Source: DAOVXM01 sp963746255
GTDB taxonomy: Bacteria; Chloroflexota; Anaerolineae; Anaerolineales; UBA4823
NCBI GenBank assembly: GCA_963746255.1
Contig: CAVVAJ010000007.1
Coordinates: 248,001-312,000 of the forward strand
Direction: 5' to 3'
DNA length: 64,000 nucleotides
Shown here: positions 25,019 to 34,534 of the stretch, piece after piece
Position numbering within the stretch: the stretch's first letter is position 1
Layout: each line of letters starts with the position of its first letter
Position numbers and translations under genes: made by a program
Notes under the pieces: generated by a model
The model's database searches: none
Seen by the model: the letters and a program-made list of their open reading frames with translations, nothing else
What the model was told of the DNA's origin: nothing

Positions 25019-25756
25019 ATGAATTGGGTTTATCTATCCCCGCATTTAGATGACGCGGTATTATCGTGTGGTGGCTTGATATGGGAACAATCCCAAGCCG
25101 GTAATTCAGTGTCTGTATGGACAATTTGTGCAGGCGATCCGCCCGATACCAGGATATCTCCTTTTGCGGAGTCTCTGCACGGACGATGGGAAACTGGTTC
25201 TCAAGCTAGTACCATACGGCGGCAGGAAGATATTAGTGCATGTCATTTAGTCGGTGCTAGCTACCATCATTTCTCAATTCCGGACTGTATCTACCGGACA
25301 TCTATGGATAGTAATACTTTTCCATACAACAGCGAGTTGGCGCTTTTTGGCTCGCTCCACCCAGATGAATGGGTGTTGATCAAGCAAATTAGTGCTGGGA
25401 TAAAAGAATACCTACCTGATAATTCTCAGCTGGTATGCCCATACAGCTACGGTGGTCATGTAGACCACCAGTTAACACGTACAGCTGCCGAGCTACTTGG
25501 CATTCCGCTATGGTATTACCCCGATTATCCTTACATCGCTGAGCTTGATTTGACCCCTAATAAGACGTACTCCGATATAGAAATTGTCCGGCACCCGATT
25601 TCAGGGCAAGGTTTACAGTTTTGGATCAAAGCTGTTGCCCGATATGAGTTGCAGATCAGTACATTTTGGCCCGATGAGAATGCCATGCATACGTCAATAT
25701 CAAAATATATTCGGTCCATGGGCGGGGTACACTTGATAAAACTGCAAGATTCTTGA
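25019..25756 (+). CDS. PIG-L/LmbE-family deacetylase
   Basis: About 245 residues. The zinc-binding signature is at the N-terminus as YLSPHLDDAVLSCGG (family form SPHPDD), with the third ligand region as YGGHVDHQLT. These enzymes remove acetyl groups from N-acetylglucosamine-linked substrates. ATG 25019 is chosen because the family motif normally starts a few residues after Met and an AGG lies before it; ATG 24998 would add seven residues. A much longer open frame upstream overlaps the Thr/Pro-rich gene on the other strand and is not real coding. The substrate is unknown. Confidence 0.85.
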   Translation: MNWVYLSPHLDDAVLSCGGLIWEQSQAGNSVSVWTICAGDPPDTRISPFAESLHGRWETGSQASTIRRQEDISACHLVGASYHHFSIPDCIYRTSMDSNTFPYNSELALFGSLHPDEWVLIKQISAGIKEYLPDNSQLVCPYSYGGHVDHQLTRTAAELLGIPLWYYPDYPYIAELDLTPNKTYSDIEIVRHPISGQGLQFWIKAVARYELQISTFWPDENAMHTSISKYIRSMGGVHLIKLQDS

Positions 25757-25816
25757 AACATCCTGTGTACAGCTGGGCTACAGCCTTTACAAACTAGAAA
25801 AGGGGACACATAACGC

Positions 25817-25845
25817 TTGCCGAACCATAAAATTTGTGCTAAAAT
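25817..25845 (+). promoter_or_regulatory. Promoter of greA
   Basis: TTGCCG (25817-25822) and TAAAAT (25840-25845) with a 17-base spacer, about 140 bases before greA. The intervening leader (about 25852-25984) contains GC-rich blocks but no clear riboswitch motif. Confidence 0.55.
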
Positions 25846-25984
25846 CACCCCGCGGCGAAATGGGAAGCACTTGCTTTCAAGAGCGCCGCGTCTCGTTTTG
25901 AATCAAAATATGGGATGCGTGCACATAAGCATAGATCGCTCCAGCTGGAGTGGTTTCTTTTATCCCAAATAATTGGAAATAAAA

Positions 25985-26446
25985 ATGACACCTTCATATC
26001 TAACACCAGAGGGATTTCAAAAATTACAAGATGAGCTTGACTACCTTCGTAAGGATAAACGTCAAGCAGTAGCTGCACGCCTCCATGAGGCTATGGAAGG
26101 TGGTGAGCTGATTGAAGATGCTGAATACGAGGCTGCGAAAAACGAGCAAGCCTTCGTTGAAGGCCGTATTCAGGAACTCGAAATATTGTTAGCGAATGCA
26201 CGCGTGATCGATCCAAATGGGAGTCATGATGTCATCCAAGTCGGCGCACGCATCAGGATTCAAGAAGAAGGGGGCGAACCTGAAGACTATATCATTGTTG
26301 GTCCAGCAGAAGCCGACCCGCGCAATGGTAAGATTTCCAATGAATCGCCCCTTGGGAAAGCTCTGATGGATCACCGTGAGGGAGATCAGGTTAATGTTAA
26401 TGCGCCGGGTGGCTCATTTGTTGTCACAGTCTTAAAGGTAAAATAA
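25985..26446 (+). CDS. greA: Transcription elongation factor GreA
   Basis: 153 residues. Rescues backtracked RNA polymerase by stimulating transcript cleavage. The N-terminal coiled coil ends in the acidic tip GELIEDAEYEAAKNEQ (Asp and Glu at the tip about residues 40-46). The C-terminal FKBP-like domain carries the family motif ISNESPLGKALMDHREGD. ATG 25985 is the first methionine of the conserved start; a start at 25973 would add four residues. A strong intrinsic terminator follows 20 bases after the stop. Confidence 0.96.
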   Translation: MTPSYLTPEGFQKLQDELDYLRKDKRQAVAARLHEAMEGGELIEDAEYEAAKNEQAFVEGRIQELEILLANARVIDPNGSHDVIQVGARIRIQEEGGEPEDYIIVGPAEADPRNGKISNESPLGKALMDHREGDQVNVNAPGGSFVVTVLKVK

Positions 26447-26466
26447 TTATGGGGTTGTCTAATAGA

Positions 26467-26501
26467 CCCCGCGCGATTTAGCTCGGCGCGGGGTTTTTTT
26501 T
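26467..26501 (+). terminator. Intrinsic terminator of greA
   Basis: CCCCGCGC (26467-26474) pairs with GCGCGGGG (26486-26493), followed by eight T residues. Confidence 0.95.
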
Positions 26502-26522
26502 GCTTAATTTACGGAGTTATAA

Positions 26523-28040
26523 ATGGCCAATAAATACACTGCCCTTGAAGAGGTCAGGCTGGAGAAAATCCAAAACCTGCGTGCCCAAGACATCGAACCA
26601 TTTCCAAACCGCGCCCATAGAACTCATACCAGTGTTGATGCGATTCGTGAATTCGAAAACAACGAATCCAAGGCTGAGCAAGCATCCGAATCTGCTATTT
26701 TGGTAGGACGTATACGTTCGGTACGTCCGATGGGGAAAATAACGTTTGCACACATTGAGGATGGATATGGCAGGATCCAGCTTTTCTTACGTGCTAACGA
26801 TATCGGTCAGGAGAAAATTGATTTCTTCAACCGAAATTTCGACTTGGGCGATTTTATCCAGGCAAGCGGGGTTATGTTTAGAACCCGCACCGGGGAGGTC
26901 ACGCTGCAGGTTGACGAATTCCATATGCTGGCAAAGGCGGTCACACCCCTTCCAGCTGCCAAAGACGAACTGGTTGAGGGGGAGAACATCCGCCATGCGA
27001 CATTCACCGATCCTGAGACAAGATACCGCCAACGATACGCAGATTTGGCAGTCAATCCAGATGTGAGGCACATTTTTGTTTCTCGAGCCAAAATAATTCG
27101 TGCCTTGCGGAAGTTTTTGGATGATCGAGATTTCCTGGAGGTAGAAACCCCGATTTTGCAGCCGATCTACGGGGGCGCCGCGGCACGCCCTTTCATCACT
27201 CACCATAACCAACTTAAGCAAGATTTGTTCTTGCGGATTTCTTTTGAGTTATATCTCAAGCGGTTATTGGTCGGGAATTTTGAGCGTGTCTATGAGATCG
27301 GGCGAGATTTTCGCAATGAAGGCGTTGACCGCACACACAATCCGGAATTTTCGATGCTGGAGTTCTATTGGGCCTATGCCGATTACCAGCAGGTCATGGA
27401 CTTGACAGAAGCAATGGTGGTTTATACTGCCGAACAGGTTATGGGGCAGTTGAAATTTACCTACCAAGGGCATGATGTGGATTTAACCCCACCATGGAAG
27501 CGTATTGAACTTGCGGACGCTCTGTTGGATGAGACTGGTATTGACATCAATCAATATCCGGATAGTGGAAGCCTGGCATCGGCGATGAGAGCACGCGGGA
27601 TAGAGGCAGATGAGAGTGCTCCCAGGGGGAAATTGATCGATGACCTGCTTGGAGGTTATCTCGAGCCGAACTTGATTCAACCTACGTTTCTCTACAACTA
27701 CCCGCGCGAGATTTCTCCCTTAGCTAAAAGTGTCCCTGGTTCCCCACATGTAGTAGAGCGTTTTGAAGGTTTTGTCGCTGGTATGGAGCTTTGTAATGCT
27801 TTTACAGAGTTGAATGACCCAATCGATCAAGAGCTCCGCTTCTTAGAAATGGGTCGCGACTACAATGCAGACGATGAAGAGCGGCATCCAATGGATGAGG
27901 ACTACTTGCGAGCGATGCGGTATGGTATGCCGCCAAATGGTGGATTTGGGATGGGAATAGATCGCCTGATCATGCTGCTTACTGACACTCCGAATATTCG
28001 TGAAGTAATCTTATTCCCACATCTGCGTGAGCGAGCGTAA
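26523..28040 (+). CDS. lysS: Lysyl-tRNA synthetase, class II
   Basis: 505 residues, charging tRNA-Lys. The N-terminal OB-fold anticodon-binding domain (about 55-160) contains VGRIRSVRPMGKITFAHIED (in part). The class II core has motif 2 (VYEIGRDFRNEGVDRTHNPEFSML, quoted in two pieces: VYEIGRDFRNEG and VDRTHNPEFSML) and motif 3 (GFGMGIDRLIMLLT) near the C-terminus. An ACGGAG site lies seven bases before the ATG. It starts right after the greA terminator and ends just before the serS promoter. No T-box is seen in front of it. Confidence 0.97.
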   Translation: MANKYTALEEVRLEKIQNLRAQDIEPFPNRAHRTHTSVDAIREFENNESKAEQASESAILVGRIRSVRPMGKITFAHIEDGYGRIQLFLRANDIGQEKIDFFNRNFDLGDFIQASGVMFRTRTGEVTLQVDEFHMLAKAVTPLPAAKDELVEGENIRHATFTDPETRYRQRYADLAVNPDVRHIFVSRAKIIRALRKFLDDRDFLEVETPILQPIYGGAAARPFITHHNQLKQDLFLRISFELYLKRLLVGNFERVYEIGRDFRNEGVDRTHNPEFSMLEFYWAYADYQQVMDLTEAMVVYTAEQVMGQLKFTYQGHDVDLTPPWKRIELADALLDETGIDINQYPDSGSLASAMRARGIEADESAPRGKLIDDLLGGYLEPNLIQPTFLYNYPREISPLAKSVPGSPHVVERFEGFVAGMELCNAFTELNDPIDQELRFLEMGRDYNADDEERHPMDEDYLRAMRYGMPPNGGFGMGIDRLIMLLTDTPNIREVILFPHLRERA

Positions 28041-28043
28041 ACC

Positions 28044-28071
28044 TTGACACACTTACGGTGTTAGGTATAAT
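28044..28071 (+). promoter_or_regulatory. serS: Promoter of the serS T-box transcript
   Basis: Consensus TTGACA (28044-28049) and TATAAT (28066-28071) with a 16-base spacer, immediately after the lysS stop. The expected transcription start is about 28078. Confidence 0.9.
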
Positions 28072-28077
28072 GCCAGA

Positions 28078-28362
28078 AACTTATCCTGAACCGCCAACGT
28101 GGAGATAAGAGCCCAGAAAATTCTTTCCAGAGAGTTGCCGGAGCTGCAAGGCAATAAGAATCTTTGCTACATCCACTCCACAATGCTCCAATGCGAGCAG
28201 GCTGCCCCTGCAGAGATGGTAGCTAACCATCGTAAAGGGGACCGGGTTCGCCCGTTAGCGCGTAAATAAGGTCATTCGCAAATTAATGCCTTCTTTGAGA
28301 ATGATAAAAACAGGTGGCACCACGAGCGCCCTACTCGTCCTGTAGCGAGTTGGGGCGTTTTT
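28078..28362 (+). promoter_or_regulatory. Serine-specific T-box riboswitch (leader of serS)
   Basis: This leader senses uncharged tRNA-Ser. Stem I base GTGGAG (28099-28104) pairs with CTCCAC (28176-28181); just inside the 3' side lies the codon TCC (28172-28174, Ser) followed by A, as expected for a specifier. The antiterminator is textbook: ACAGG (28310-28314) with CCTGT (28339-28343), the 7-base bulge TGGCACC (28315-28321), then ACGAG (28322-28326) with CTCGT (28334-28338). Bulge sequence UGGC matches a GCCA acceptor end, and tRNA-Ser has G at the discriminator position. The competing terminator uses CGCCC...ACTCG (28327-28337) with CGAGT...GGGCG (28346-28357) and then TTTTT. Confidence 0.93.
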
Positions 28363-28415
28363 ATTTCATTGTGCTAGTGCAGCGCAAAATCGATAGCTAG
28401 CCTGGAGGTGCTGTC

Positions 28416-29699
28416 ATGATTGATATCAAGCTGATCCGCGAAAACCCTGATATTGTCTGTAAATCCCTTGCGGACCGCCAAATAGAGACTTCTGCAGTTG
28501 CACAAGTGCTTGATCTGGATGATCAGCGCCGCGACATAATTCAACAGGTTGAGGTGTTGAAAGCAGAACGCAATTTGGTCTCGAAGGAAATTGGCCGCAT
28601 GCAGGACCAATCCGAACGACAGAGCAAAATCGAAGAGATGCGTGTAGTCGGGGACCAGATTGCTGCTCTAGATGACCAACTGAGAGGTGTTGAAACCCAA
28701 CTAGCCAAGCTGATGTCTGAACTTCCCAATATCCCTGATACAAGGACGCCGTATGGTGTTGACGAATCAGAGAATGTGGTGCTCAAGACCGTTGGAACGG
28801 TCCCTAACTATGATTTCGATCCAAAACCTCATTGGGAACTTGGTCCAGAATTAGAGATTATAAACTTTGAGCAGGGTGTCAAAATCACTGGATCGCGTTT
28901 CTATGTACTGAGTGGAGCAGGTGCACGGCTGCAGCGAGCGTTGATTGCCTGGATGTTGGATTTGCATACACGACAGGGCTATACCGAAAAGTACACACCA
29001 TTTATGGTAAAAGGGCATACTCTATTTGGCGCTGGTCAGCTGCCGAAATTCGAAGATAATCTTTACCGGGACCACGAAGAGGATTTATGGATGGTGCCCA
29101 CTGCGGAGGTGCCACTCACCGGTCTGCACATGGATGATATCTTGGAAGAAAGCGACTTACCCCGTTACTATACGGCCTACACACCTTGCTTCCGCCGTGA
29201 AAAGATGAGCGCTGGGCGGGATGTGCGTGGGATTAAGCGCGGTCACCAGTTTGATAAAGTTGAAATGTACATGTTTACGCGCCCGGAAGATTCCGCAGCC
29301 GCATTTGAGAAAATGGTAGCTGATGCGGAACAAACCTGTGCCGCTCTCGGTTTTACCTACCGCGTACTGCAGTTGTGTACAGGCGATCTCGGTTTCGGCG
29401 CGAGCATCACGTATGATATAGAAGTATGGGCGCCCGGTTGCGGTGAGTGGTTGGAAGTGTCTTCAGTTTCTAATGTGACCGACTTTCAGGCTCGCCGGGC
29501 AAATGTCAGATTCCGCCTGTCAGATAAAAAGCATGTTCAGTTTGTTCACACGCTGAATGGTTCGGGATTGGGTTTGCCGCGGACGTTAATTGCTGTTTTG
29601 GAAAATTATCAACAGGCGAATGGGACAGTTAGAGTTCCGGAGGTTTTACGCCCTTGGATGGGCGATATCGAGATAATCGGGAAAAGTAACCCGAAATGA
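28416..29699 (+). CDS. serS: Seryl-tRNA synthetase
   Basis: 427 residues. The N-terminal long coiled-coil arm that grips the tRNA-Ser variable arm spans about residues 30-105. The catalytic core holds motif 2 (CFRREKMSAGRDVRGIKRGH with HQFDKVEMY after it) and motif 3 (GLGLPRTLIAVLENYQ). GGAGGTGC precedes the ATG with good spacing. Expression is controlled by the T-box leader directly upstream, so the gene is transcribed when tRNA-Ser is uncharged. Confidence 0.97.
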   Translation: MIDIKLIRENPDIVCKSLADRQIETSAVAQVLDLDDQRRDIIQQVEVLKAERNLVSKEIGRMQDQSERQSKIEEMRVVGDQIAALDDQLRGVETQLAKLMSELPNIPDTRTPYGVDESENVVLKTVGTVPNYDFDPKPHWELGPELEIINFEQGVKITGSRFYVLSGAGARLQRALIAWMLDLHTRQGYTEKYTPFMVKGHTLFGAGQLPKFEDNLYRDHEEDLWMVPTAEVPLTGLHMDDILEESDLPRYYTAYTPCFRREKMSAGRDVRGIKRGHQFDKVEMYMFTRPEDSAAAFEKMVADAEQTCAALGFTYRVLQLCTGDLGFGASITYDIEVWAPGCGEWLEVSSVSNVTDFQARRANVRFRLSDKKHVQFVHTLNGSGLGLPRTLIAVLENYQQANGTVRVPEVLRPWMGDIEIIGKSNPK

Positions 29700-29768
29700 T
29701 TGCACAGTATGTGTATCGTTGGGAATACAGTCTTATTGATTGCGGATTAAGCACGCGATGACTAGCAT

Positions 29769-30266
29769 ATGCCTGCCTGGTTAGACATTTCCATTTTCGC
29801 ACTGGCACAAGTGATGATGTTGGTCGGATTATTCGGCCTGTTGATCCCAGTATTTCCTGGTTTATTGATCATGTGGCTAGCGGCTTTGGGTTATGGATTC
29901 GCGACAGGCTTTGAAGTAGTTGGGATTGTGATTATTGTCCTGATCACTTTGCTAGCTATCATTGCTTCCCTTATCGATAACGTGTTTATGGGAGCAGGGG
30001 CACGAAAAATGGGTGCATCATGGAGCACGATAGCACTGGCAATCATTGTGGGAGTTGTTGGGACATTGGCTTTTCCCCCGTTTGGCGGATTTATCGCTGC
30101 TCCCCTGGCGGTTCTGCTGTTGGAATATTATCAAAAACGGGACTTTAAGTTGGCTTGGCAGGCACTCGTCGGATTAGTTACCGGATTGGGAGTATCGTTT
30201 GCTGCACGCTTTGCTGCCGGGGTGATTATCATGATGCTCTGGTGGTTTTGGGTGTGGCAAGGGTAA
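29769..30266 (+). CDS. DUF456-family membrane protein
   Basis: 165 residues, almost entirely hydrophobic with four to five membrane helices. The glycine- and proline-rich signature GLFGLLIPVFPGLLIMWLAA and the AFPPFGGFIAAPLAVLLLEY segment match the DUF456 family as I know it. The function of that family is unestablished. It starts 69 bases after serS on the same strand and may be read through from it; no terminator is visible between them. There is no strong ribosome-binding site. Confidence 0.8.
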   Translation: MPAWLDISIFALAQVMMLVGLFGLLIPVFPGLLIMWLAALGYGFATGFEVVGIVIIVLITLLAIIASLIDNVFMGAGARKMGASWSTIALAIIVGVVGTLAFPPFGGFIAAPLAVLLLEYYQKRDFKLAWQALVGLVTGLGVSFAARFAAGVIIMMLWWFWVWQG

Positions 30267-30409
30267 TGCATGACGATTCCAATAGTGAGCACTATTTCCT
30301 TGGCTGGATCCTCTTTATTCGATTGGCAGTGAATAAGCTACCAGATCCATGATTTAGTCCCCCACACTGATCCTTCGATTTTCTTCATTTGTAAAGTTCC
30401 ACTTCTTAT

Positions 30410-30452
30410 AAAAAAAACAAACCCTCAGCAGATTCGTGTCGCTGAGGGTTTG
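30410..30452 (-). terminator. Intrinsic terminator of the leftward HEAT/Trm112 operon
   Basis: A perfect 12-bp stem, CAAACCCTCAGC (30418-30429) with GCTGAGGGTTTG (30441-30452). Eight A residues at 30410-30417 become the U-tract of the leftward transcript. Confidence 0.9.
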
Positions 30453-30473
30453 CCGAATAACTGTTTGTTCTTC

Positions 30474-31049
30474 TTACGGTGAGAAAAACGTCATGCCTAT
30501 CCCTAAGCGCTCAAGCCCTTCATTAGCCCAGTAATCTATTAGTGTGGAATCGTCATCTAGCGCATCGAAAAGGGTTGGCACGGAACGTTCATCCACGATC
30601 AAAGCTAGCGCTCGCATAGCCTCATATCTAGCTGGGGAGTCTGGGGTTTTGATAAACCCAATTAGCGGCATAACGGAAGCCTCACCGATCGCAATTAGGG
30701 CATTCGCGGCCAGGCGTGCGACGAGTGAATCTTCGTCGTTCAGTGCATTAATAAGAACTGGGATCGAGTTTGGATCAGCTTGTATCCCCAAGCTCTGTGC
30801 AGCACATTGCCTCACATCTGTTTCATTATCATTTATGGACCGTATAAGCAGCGCATTTGTCGCCTTACTGTCAAACTCTGCTATGGCGCGGACTGACCAC
30901 CAGCGGATATCCGCATTTGGCGAAGTCATTGTTTCCTGCAGGTCCAGCAAAGCGGTATCACCAAACGAGCTGATTTGCTGCGCAGCAAGCTCCGCGCGGT
31001 CATCATCGTTTGAAAACAGCTCTGATAAACAGAATTCTAGGTCCTGCAT
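30474..31049 (-). CDS. HEAT-repeat protein
   Basis: 191 residues made of about five HEAT-like helical repeats (for example ALLIRSINDNETDVRQCAAQ and VLINALNDEDSLVARLAANA). These form a solenoid used for protein-protein contacts, with no catalytic motif visible. It lies 50 bases downstream of a Trm112-like gene on the same strand and ends in a strong terminator. The ATG has no clear ribosome-binding site. Partner unknown. Confidence 0.8.
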   Translation of the reverse strand: MQDLEFCLSELFSNDDDRAELAAQQISSFGDTALLDLQETMTSPNADIRWWSVRAIAEFDSKATNALLIRSINDNETDVRQCAAQSLGIQADPNSIPVLINALNDEDSLVARLAANALIAIGEASVMPLIGFIKTPDSPARYEAMRALALIVDERSVPTLFDALDDDSTLIDYWANEGLERLGIGMTFFSP

Positions 31050-31099
31050 CGGGTTTGTGAATCTTCGAGTACGAAGGCGTGACGATCTGTGGGTCTACT

Positions 31100-31318
31100 T
31101 CATTCGGCGGGTGGCGGCACCGTTAGATCACCTTTTGCCACAGCTACCCATTTGTCACCCTCATCAATGAGCATCACAGGTATATCCTCACGGATCGGGT
31201 ATTTCCGATCACAATCTTGGCAAATCAGCCAGGATTCCTTATAATATTCCAATAGGCCATCCGATTCGCGTACGCACGCCGGGCAGCGAAGAATATCTAA
31301 TAACTCTTGACTTACCAT
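31100..31318 (-). CDS. Trm112-like zinc-ribbon protein (UPF0434 type)
   Basis: 72 residues. The start LLDILRCPAC and the second pair CQDCDRKYPIREDIPVML match the Trm112/YcaR family; both Cys-x-x-Cys pairs (CPAC, CQDC) needed for zinc binding are present. In eukaryotes and archaea Trm112 stabilises methyltransferases; in bacteria the role is less clear. GGAGAAAATC precedes the ATG. First gene of a short leftward operon with the HEAT protein. Confidence 0.88.
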   Translation of the reverse strand: MVSQELLDILRCPACVRESDGLLEYYKESWLICQDCDRKYPIREDIPVMLIDEGDKWVAVAKGDLTVPPPAE

Positions 31319-31573
31319 GATTTTCTCCTATTCGTTAATCTTTCAGTATGGTCAATTTTGTGGGCAACCATGTGATTATGGATTAGTGATAGCAACGTGA
31401 AATATGGCTGTATACCAATCAGGTAAATTATACTGGAATATTCCTTCCCGCTATAGTTTTTAGATTTCCCCCCAATTCATGGAATTTAAGCTTTCACAAA
31501 TTGAAACTTGATTGACATATAACTGCTAAGGTATGGAGGCAGACTCGTGATAAGAATATTTTCGCAAGGCGAC

Positions 31574-33433
31574 TTATTTTTTAGGTAATTTAGTGCCAGG
31601 TCCATACTCATAAACCGCTCTCCAGGGCATATAGTAGGTGTTGAATTCATCCCTTATATAGACCTCATCATTTTTATAAACCGTGCGGTACACCGTCACA
31701 TCAGCGCCTTCAGCTTCCCAATCGACCTGTTTGATTTCACCTTTGGCAAGATCCGGGTTTTCCTGGTACAAGGGTTCTGGAGGATCCTGGATATTTCTCA
31801 GACCAGTCGTGTCCCAATCGACAGACCTGCCATCAGAGGTTGAATAGAATTTCCACGTGATTGATCTTGCTGCGGGATTTACATATGTCTCCATCAGCAA
31901 CCAATAGGGGGAGTCGTTTACAAACTTTAAATCTACTACCGGTACATATACCGTTGCATCCAATCCTGCTAGGCTCGAATTGACATTCCCGGCAGCGCTG
32001 AGTTCGTAATACGATACGCGGTAGGCATGTGGATGGCGCTCGGTAATCGGGAAACCACCGAAGAATGCTGTTCTGAAAAGGGTAGTGCTTACTTGGCAGA
32101 CACCACCTCCCACCCCTTTGATGGTGCGATTCCCATAGATTATCAAAGCTTCAGCATACCCATTGTCCAAGCTGACGTCGTTCATATTTTCGGCCATCGA
32201 GAATGTTTCACCCGGAGGGATCAGTAAGCCATGGAAATTAGATGCCGCGGCTTGAATGTTCTGAATGCGAGCGGTGCTTGAGCCATAAAAATACGACGTT
32301 TCAGCGCTTACCAGCTCGGTAATGCCGAGCTGTTCTCCCGTCATATCATCTGTGATTGCCGGGTTCTCATAAGCGAGGACCAAGTCGACGTCATGCTTTG
32401 CTAGACTGACTTTTTGATTGATCTCTTGGATTGTGGCATCGATATTGAGGCTGCGTCCGATTATGGCAGGTTGGATGACTTCTAACTGCCGGGTATCATC
32501 GTTGAATATAAATCTAGCGTTAGCAGGAGTTTGTTCCATATCGATAGCAAGGGATTCCAAAAAGCCGCGCAGTCCCTCAGCTTGCAGCCCAACCTGGTAC
32601 TGGTGACCGTTGTCTCCTTTCTGGCGCTCAATTATCAGCATGCTTGCTATCGCCTCTGGTTCGAAAATCCAAGGTTCTGGGTCACCCTCAATCGGATCTG
32701 GAACCCGGATGGCAAGCGGCGCGCTGAGAATTTTGCGCGCAATTTCGGCTTGTTCGGTGGCATCCAAGATTTCTGGTGGCATTACCTTCACTATCAGTGG
32801 TAATAAGTTATTAGTCTGGTTGCGAAATTGCTCTTCTAGAGGTTCTAAGGTGTTCTCAATATCAACTTCACGCCCGATTTGGCCGGGAACCGCGACAACA
32901 TCTGTGCCGATAATTTTCAATTCCGCTTCAATCGTGGGACGGTCTATCGTGGCAGCGATTCTGTCTAAGAAGGCCTGTGACTCTCTTTGGTCATAAACAT
33001 ATATGGGTGCTAAATTAATTCCATTGAAATACGCGTTGGCATGGTTATATATGCGAGATACAGGGTTTGCTTCACGCCCAAGGTTGTAAGCTGCCAGAAC
33101 ACTCGTGCGCGCATCGACAGTGAGACCAAGTTCGGCTGGTTTTGCTGCCCATACTTTATCCGCCTCTTGAAAGATGATTAAACCCTCTTGCGGGTAGTCT
33201 AGATTTGCTTGAACAAGGGCGTAAGCTTCTTCCGGAGTTTTCCCAGATATATCGAGATCAGCGATACTAACCCCAGGGTAGATACGTCCAGCATATTCTA
33301 GGTTAAATCCAATCAGCACGACGAATAGCACTGCGATGAATAATGCTATTCCAGCAATAATGCTGATCGCTGTGCGCGAGATGTATACAAATATTGGCTT
33401 TGTGTGCTGCCGGGTTGTTGCTTGAGTTTCCAT
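31574..33433 (-). CDS. VanW-family protein with peptidoglycan-binding-4 repeats
   Basis: 619 residues. One N-terminal membrane helix (about 20-45) leaves a large extracytoplasmic part. Two or three repeats of the type found before L,D-transpeptidase and VanW domains follow (for example GVSIADLDISGKTPEEAYAL, about 54-73). The VanW domain lies about 385-520, with its signature GGGVCQVSTTLFRTAFFGGF (about 444-463) and ITERHPHAYRV; a C-terminal beta-rich region ends the protein. VanW proteins are cell-wall associated and of uncertain enzymatic activity. It is monocistronic by appearance, with AT-rich flanks. Confidence 0.9.
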   Translation of the reverse strand: METQATTRQHTKPIFVYISRTAISIIAGIALFIAVLFVVLIGFNLEYAGRIYPGVSIADLDISGKTPEEAYALVQANLDYPQEGLIIFQEADKVWAAKPAELGLTVDARTSVLAAYNLGREANPVSRIYNHANAYFNGINLAPIYVYDQRESQAFLDRIAATIDRPTIEAELKIIGTDVVAVPGQIGREVDIENTLEPLEEQFRNQTNNLLPLIVKVMPPEILDATEQAEIARKILSAPLAIRVPDPIEGDPEPWIFEPEAIASMLIIERQKGDNGHQYQVGLQAEGLRGFLESLAIDMEQTPANARFIFNDDTRQLEVIQPAIIGRSLNIDATIQEINQKVSLAKHDVDLVLAYENPAITDDMTGEQLGITELVSAETSYFYGSSTARIQNIQAAASNFHGLLIPPGETFSMAENMNDVSLDNGYAEALIIYGNRTIKGVGGGVCQVSTTLFRTAFFGGFPITERHPHAYRVSYYELSAAGNVNSSLAGLDATVYVPVVDLKFVNDSPYWLLMETYVNPAARSITWKFYSTSDGRSVDWDTTGLRNIQDPPEPLYQENPDLAKGEIKQVDWEAEGADVTVYRTVYKNDEVYIRDEFNTYYMPWRAVYEYGPGTKLPKK

Positions 33434-33864
33434 AATTGATAATTAACAACATACGATAATGCTGTAGACTTGTAAAATTCTACCCCAGATCAGGTTGGTA
33501 AAACTAATATGTTGATTAATAGCAGATATCATGATTCTCCGCCAGGTTGGTAATGGTTTAGATGCCGGACCAATTGGTGCAATATATATGCTGAATTGGT
33601 GAGCAATGCCTGGTATAGTCATAAAAACAGCAGTTATATGTCTCACTGAACTTGCAGCAGTTGCGATCTCGGCATAAATTTTTCACGCTGACTTCGAAAT
33701 AGGATTGTCTTGAATATTGTAAATAATGCGATGATTTGAAATTGTCAAGCTCATGAATTAAACAAAAAAGCGATATATTTGCATCTTCACGCAAACACGC
33801 TTTGGGGTTAAATCTTGGGATTAGCACCAAACCGGTAGTGATGGTCCCATCCCGCAGAAAATGG
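33434..33864. other. AT-rich intergenic region without a recognisable gene
   Basis: Between the VanW-type gene and the deoxynucleoside kinase gene, both leftward. It contains an 11-base direct repeat CAGGTTGGTAA at 33491-33501 and 33543-33553. A 90-codon leftward ORF here has no ribosome-binding site and no recognisable motif. Presumably it carries the VanW-gene promoter and the kinase-gene 3' region. Confidence 0.5.
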
Positions 33865-34521
33865 TTAAGTTATTCTTGTCTCCCGGGGTTTGAAAACAAC
33901 CTCGTCCTTACCAGTGAGCTTTTCCTGAATTTTTTGAACGATCAAGTCAAGATGCTTCGAATGCGCTACGAAATCGAGGTCGTCGCAGGGAACAGTCAAT
34001 ACTGGACAGTAGCTGAAGTTTAGGATCCATTCTTCGTAAAGGTTTTCTAGTTGGGATAAATAACCCGGAGCGATATCTTGTTCATAATCCCGGCCTCTTT
34101 TGGCAATCCGTTGGAGCAGAGTGGGGGTCGTAGCCCGCAAATAGACTACAAGATCAGGTGGTGGCAGAAATTCCGTGAGCACTTGGTACAGCTCGAAATA
34201 AGCCCCATAATCGCGCTGGTTGAGTAATCCTTGGTTATATAAATTTCTGGCAAATACCTCGGCATCTTCATATACACTGCGGTCCTGGACAGCAGACGTC
34301 GGGTGCACGGCGAGCATTCTGTGAGCTCTTAATCGCCGTGTCAAGAAAAAAACTTGCGAATGGAATGCCCAAGAATGCATATCCTTATAGAAATCTGCCA
34401 GGTACGGGTTCTCCCCTTCCGGTTCGAAAAAGGGTTGCCAACCAAGCTTCGCACTCAACATAGTGACCAAGGTGGACTTTCCTACCCCGATATTTCCTGC
34501 TACAGCAACAAATTTCTTCAT
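33865..34521 (-). CDS. Deoxynucleoside kinase
   Basis: About 218 residues of the deoxyguanosine/deoxyadenosine kinase family, which salvages deoxynucleosides by 5'-phosphorylation. The P-loop AGNIGVGKST (about 8-17), the substrate-site Glu in FFEPEGENPYL, the DRSVYED motif (about 80-86) and the lid RIAKRGRDYEQ are all visible. AAAGGA is best spaced from the second ATG (34521). It lies downstream of the PEP/pyruvate-binding gene with two hairpins in the gap. Confidence 0.9.
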   Translation of the reverse strand: MKKFVAVAGNIGVGKSTLVTMLSAKLGWQPFFEPEGENPYLADFYKDMHSWAFHSQVFFLTRRLRAHRMLAVHPTSAVQDRSVYEDAEVFARNLYNQGLLNQRDYGAYFELYQVLTEFLPPPDLVVYLRATTPTLLQRIAKRGRDYEQDIAPGYLSQLENLYEEWILNFSYCPVLTVPCDDLDFVAHSKHLDLIVQKIQEKLTGKDEVVFKPRETRIT

Positions 34522-34534
34522 CATTATCCTTTTA

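Noticed and set aside
33558..33830. 90-codon leftward ORF between the VanW-type gene and the nucleoside kinase
   Set aside because: No ribosome-binding site, no similarity recognised, and the composition is that of AT-rich spacer.
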